Of a stretch of 64,000 bases of DNA, positions 39,501 to 45,500 are shown piece after piece. The notes under the pieces are model-generated. The model made no database searches, had not been told where the DNA came from, and saw only the letters and a program-made list of their open reading frames with translations. The stretch is from Xanthostigma xanthostigma. Its lineage: Eukaryota > Arthropoda > Insecta > Raphidioptera > Raphidiidae. The translations under genes and the position numbers were made by a program. How positions within the stretch are numbered: position 1 is the first letter of the stretch; the number at the start of each line of letters is the position of its first letter. The DNA is taken from positions 19,506,509 to 19,570,508 of the forward strand of contig OY754475.1 in assembly GCA_963575645.1 (NCBI GenBank), read 5' to 3'.

Positions 39501-42500
39501 CTGAAAACCGCATACGAAAAACGTTTCGGTAAACCGCAACGTGTGAACGTAGCCTTAATCTTCCAAGATTTAAACAGGATCATGATCACTCTAAATTATT
39601 AGAGTTATTTTTTAAAAACACGTTATATTTTTATGCGACGCTATCTTGTGGTTAAAATCGAAACTAATCAAGTCGAATTAACTGTCATTAAAACAATGCG
39701 GATAGCGGATAACCTCAGATTGCTGAACCGATTTGAAAAATTAAACATAGAACGCCATCCTATAAAAACATCGCATCGATTGCACGATTTTACTCCCAAC
39801 CAAACGCGCCATCAGATGTTTCACATCAAAAGTCCGCAACTGCCTCATATGTCTATTTTTAATAGGAAATCTACAAATCCGGGCAAAATCAAAACCGGGC
39901 TGCTAGTCTAACATAAAATCAAAGTAAGATTAAAATTTCACTTACTGTAAATACCTTATGATTAAACGTAATATTTCATAACTAGTGTGACCTGTGCGAA
40001 TTATTCGCACTAAATAAGTATAATAATTATCACTTTACAAAATTATTTTTTAAATATGATTGCAGGTATTCAATTCATTTCTAATTTTGCACACTGCTTA
40101 TAACGTTCTTCTTTTTGTTGTATTACAATATGAAGCTCAGATGACAGATCGAAGAAATATTTTACTAAAATTGTCATATAGAGGCGCAAGTAGCAAAAGC
40201 GTTGAGCTAAGCCAGATGGCATCATGCAGCATTGCTGTGACGTTGTTCAGCGTTGTTCGCTGTTTCAAAATTAAAACCGTCAGATGGCAGTATGCAGTAT
40301 TAATTACAATATGAAGGTCAGATGACAGATCGAAGTGTTGACGTTGTTTCAAAATTAAAGCCGTTAGATGGCAGACGTTGTTCAGCATTGCTGTATTTTA
40401 ATTAATTTACAAAAACAAAAGCAATAATAAATTTTTTAGTTGTCGATGTCAGTAGAGCAAGCAATTATCTGTAAAATGATATATAATTTATGTGGAGAAA
40501 TTGTGAGGTTTTTTCTAAAAAGGGAGGCAAACATCTTAAACCTTAGCGTATTAATATATATGATAATGTTGAAATTTTGAACCTGATGTAGTAAAAACAA
40601 ACGACGGCATTGGAAAATTTATAAAAGTTGAAATAACTCAAAATCAGTCTTTCTGCAGATCGGACCTTTTTTCTAACACGGCTACATATAAAACAAGAAA
40701 TAATAAAACGATAACTTACATAAAACCTGAGCATCGAAAAAATTGTTCACTTTCGGCACCACGTTGAAATCGTAAAGCGGCAGTTTAGTTTCAATGTTCC
40801 ACACTCGCAGTACGCCGTCGCCACTGCTCGCGGCTACCATTTTAGAGGAGGGACACAAAGCGACCCGTAGGCCGGGCCCTTTCATGCCGGAGAGGAGTGT
40901 TTCTTTTTCTACGCGGCCGTCGGACGTCAAATTCGCTACGCGGACGTTCATATCCTGGCCGGCCGCAGCTATTACCTGAAATCGACAAAAAATCGCACCG
41001 TATTTTAAAACAGTAACGGTAATACACACAAATTGGAACATTTTATTAAAGTGAAACTTTTATTCTATCGCCCCGAATTTTTCTAGCCGTCTGTTGCATG
41101 TCGCATTACAGGCGGCCGCGGAGTAGGGGTAAAGTGAAAGGCGCTCGAAGTAGGCGCTCGGTAGAGCAGCCAAGGCCAATATGGCGGCGCCCATAGTTAG
41201 CTGTCAGCTGACCGTGTAGTATGTATAACACATAGTCAGTCTGTCATGCGGGCAAGTGCTGTACAGTGTTTACATGTTTTTATTCGTGTATTCATGTGAA
41301 TATTGTTGTTTATAATTAATCGTGATGGATAAGTGTCTACAATCCAATGCCTACAATCCAATAAAAGTTTCACTTGCGTCGTGGTTTCTTAAAACCGCAC
41401 ATTTTAATTTTTTTGACGTCACGAATATTAACGGTGCGTTTTGTAGTCACGTATCTAATATTTTCTAATTTTTTAAAATCTTTTTTACTATTTTTTCAAT
41501 ATTCCATTAAAAAATCTTTCACGAATTTCATTAAAAATAAATAGAAACTAAATATTAATTACTTTTTATATTTTTAGATCAGTCTGAAGAAGATTCAAAT
41601 CCGGATCGAAACGTTACATATTGTATTTATTATATTTTTTTGTTAATATATACCTACTTTGTCTGAAAAATTGGTCGATAATTTTATTTATTGAACATTT
41701 TAATTAATATATTATTAAAATTCAACGTTTTTCTAGGACTTATTTAGGGTGTATAAAGTTAATGAGAATGGGCACTGCCGAACTTGACCATCTATATAAC
41801 CAACTGTTAAAAACGAGGGATAGCGAGTTTTAACAGCCACGTAAGTTATTAATTTAATAACATACCACTTTTATTTTATTATTTATTAACTTTGTACACC
41901 CTAGAAAAATTCATGTGACCCCCCCCCCCCCAGTGGCGGATTTATAGATTTGCCGCCTGTAGGCTATTCAATTTTTGCCGCCTCTGAATTTTGAAACCTT
42001 AGTCCACAATCATAACAATTACATTTTCTATCAATAAAATTCCAACTTTATGATTTGTGCTCCATCATCCTCGTTACATCAACTTTTCAGATCCTTGATT
42101 ATTTTAGTCAGTATTTTTTACGCAATACGCATAAAGAAATAATTTTCTCAAATTGAATTTGATAATTTGCTGCAGCAGTCATGATATCAAGATTGAATTG
42201 TGTAAGCAGATCTCATAACAATTAGGTACATGTAGAAAAAATTATAGTAATTATCAGTGAAGAAAATATGTAAAAATAACTAAATTCCGATTATAATATC
42301 AAATCGCTATTGCGATATTCTAAAAATGCATGATCAGTATATTTTACAAAACCTTTAGCAATTGTTCATGTAGAGATGTTGAAATATTAAGTATTTAGCA
42401 CTGTATATAGGACTATATTTCGATTTTTGTTAAATATTTTAATTTCTCTCCAATTTTCGAAATTCGTATTTTGTGGGTGTATATTTTTTTTTTAATTTTG

Positions 42501-45500
42501 TAAATAAAATAAAAAATTTATGAACTAAATCTGCAGCCCCTTAAAATTTGCCGCCCTAGGCTTCAGCCTGCTGGCAAATCCGCCACTGGACCCCCCCGTA
42601 ACTATATCTTTTTTAAAATATCATTCATGATAAAATATTAAAAAAAAAGAAATATTTATTTTATACAGGTGAGTTTTAAGTTGATGCTTTTGTTTTTACA
42701 GCGTGTAAAAATCAAATAGACGAGCAAATATTTCAAATAGTTTTTTTATCAAAACTCAAAAATAAGAGAGAAACAGCCTTTCGAAGTTTAAATAAATTTT
42801 ATTAAATTTTCTTTAATTTTGAGGTCGGTCCTGGGGTTATATTATGTCACTATGGAAATAAGTTGTTATTATCAAGTATGTTGGTGCTTATTTGAAACTG
42901 ACATGTGTATTGTTCTGTTTTTGAGAGATAATAACAACTTATTTCCATAGTGACATAATATAACCCCAGGACCGACCTCAAAATTAAAGAAAATTTAATA
43001 AAATTTATTTAAACTTCGAAAGGCTGTTTCTCTCTTATTTTTGAGTTTTGATAAAAAAACTATTTGAAATATTTGCTCGTCTATTTGATTTTTACACGCT
43101 GTAAAAACAAAAGCATCAACTTAAAACTCACTCTGTATTTTTCTTATTCAAAAAAAACCCAATTTATACATTCGCCGTTATAAACTATAAAAAAAACTAA
43201 CATTTATTGTTACCCTCAAAGCATGTTATTTACAAAAAGACGCTTATTGTAAGAAAAAAGACGACAGCCAAGGCCACTTCAACGGTACTGCGAGACAATC
43301 GCCTCAGTTTTTTGCAGACGTTTGACTTTTTCAATTATGATTTTTTTAACTTTTTGGGCGAGTTTGGTGTGGTTCTACCCATACCACTTGTTTCCCGTGA
43401 AGTCTCAAGCTGCCTGTCCGCGTCCTTTAGCTTGTTCATATATATACTTACGAGGGTCGACAAATCCACATACTGTGAGAGTCCTTTTTAAAATAAATTT
43501 TACAATTAATAACTTATCTACTTTTACAATTATTATTGTTTCATTACATCGTTCTATTAATTCACTTTCGGTTGGTAGACTAACATTTGAATTATTTTGA
43601 TTTTTTTTTAATTATTGCAAACTCACACGCAAAAATGTGCCGATTTTCCGATAAACAGTAGATTCAAACTTCAAATCTGGTTTGTTGAGGTCATTTTGCG
43701 TAATTTAAAGTAGGCACTATTTTATTTTGAGAATTCAAAAATGTTTTACTAGGACACTAACACAATTTTGAGCTCTTGTAGTTCCATAACTAAATTAAAA
43801 CACGACCTTGGTCATACAAGATGTCTTATTTCAAGACTGTCATCTCAACAATATTTCAGAGTGTCAAATGAATTGAGTTATTACTTTCAGACATAAGGAA
43901 ACAGACATTTTGAATTTCAATATCCTGTATTTTTTTGAAAGCATTTTAAGACACACACTCAAAGAACTTAGAAGTTTTTTTCTTTCTAAATCAGTATACA
44001 GTATAATAAGCGCGATTTCAATATGTTTTTGTTTAATTTTTTTTTAAAGTTTAATTTTTCGTGGAATGAAAATTTTGTATTTTGCATGGCGGAAGGAACG
44101 GGATACTTGTGGTGGAAGCAACGGGACAGTTAAGCAAAGAACACTTCATCGAAATATTTATGAAGACTATTATAGACGAATTTGACTGAATATGCCCATT
44201 AAATTGTACATATTAGTGTTTTTTGACGTGAAAATATTTATTAGCTCATTGAGTACAGTGTCGAACTCTCTTGTGTTACAAAACAGTCTTAAAGGCCGCT
44301 GCACACGAGGCTAAGAACGCTGCTAGATTTGCCTACTAGTTTTCTAGCGTTGGTTTCCTCGGTTGCTGTTATGTGCTCGCTTCACACGAGACGTCTTTTC
44401 AAGCTAGTTTTGTGACTAAATCTGGTCCGCGCGCAGTGACAGTTAAAATATAAACACACAGCAAAACGTGCCTGTTATCTGACTCTGAGCAGAATGACGC
44501 CATGTTGGTTTGTGGGCGTTTGTTCTAGTCGCCCACGTGACAAGATACTGCTTCCTGATTGGTTCTTGCTCATACCTAGCAGCGGACCTAGCAAGGAAAA
44601 TAGCCCCTTGTTCTAATTTTAAAACCCATCTTGTGAGCTAGCAGGCGAGCCTGCAGTGACGTAATTTCCAGCCTCGTACCCAGCCTACCAGTCAGCAGAA
44701 TTCTAAGCAGTGTTTCTATAGCCTCGTATGCAGCGGCCTTTAGATTTCAATCGCTAATAACTACGAGATTAATAATGCGTTTATCCAGTGCCGGATTTCA
44801 TTAGGCAGAGTAGGCAACTGCCTAGGGGCCCCGCATCGACTAGGGGCCCGTGCACGCACCAAGAAAAAAAAACTTTTCATTGAACGAAAATTTTATTTGA
44901 AAATTTGTATGAAATTTCCCAACAACAATATTATTTTCTTTCGTTGTTTACTGTAATAATTTTTTTTGCATTTAACAAGATAAAATTTAAAATAACTACG
45001 TCACGTCTCATTTCTCTTTCCTGACCCATCGAAAAACCTGGATCATCAATTATCTATAACCTATTCAATATTTATTAAGACCATTTCAATAAAGCTAACG
45101 AGTCAGGTAAGGCGATGCTGCAGCATCTAGTCAAAATAATCATGTTGTTACAATATATCACATAAGACATTGAAGTAACAGGATGCCTGGAGCCGATCAT
45201 CTGGAAGTTACTCACATCCCTTCATCAACTTGAAAAGACCTGATTGCATTGCCTAGGGGCCCGGACAGGGTTAATCCGGCCCTCCGTTTATCACAATTTA
45301 AATGAGAGACTCACCGGAAAAGCACATAATCATTAAAATCAAACCAAATTGGCTCCAGACGTAATGCTCAATAATTGATTACTCGAAAGTTACAAGTTTA
45401 GAAAAAATATTTGTGGTTGTTCACTTACCGAGCCTGTTTTGTTGATAGTGACGTGACTAGCAGGCGCCGTGAACCTCAATGTAATCCCGTCGGGCAGACC

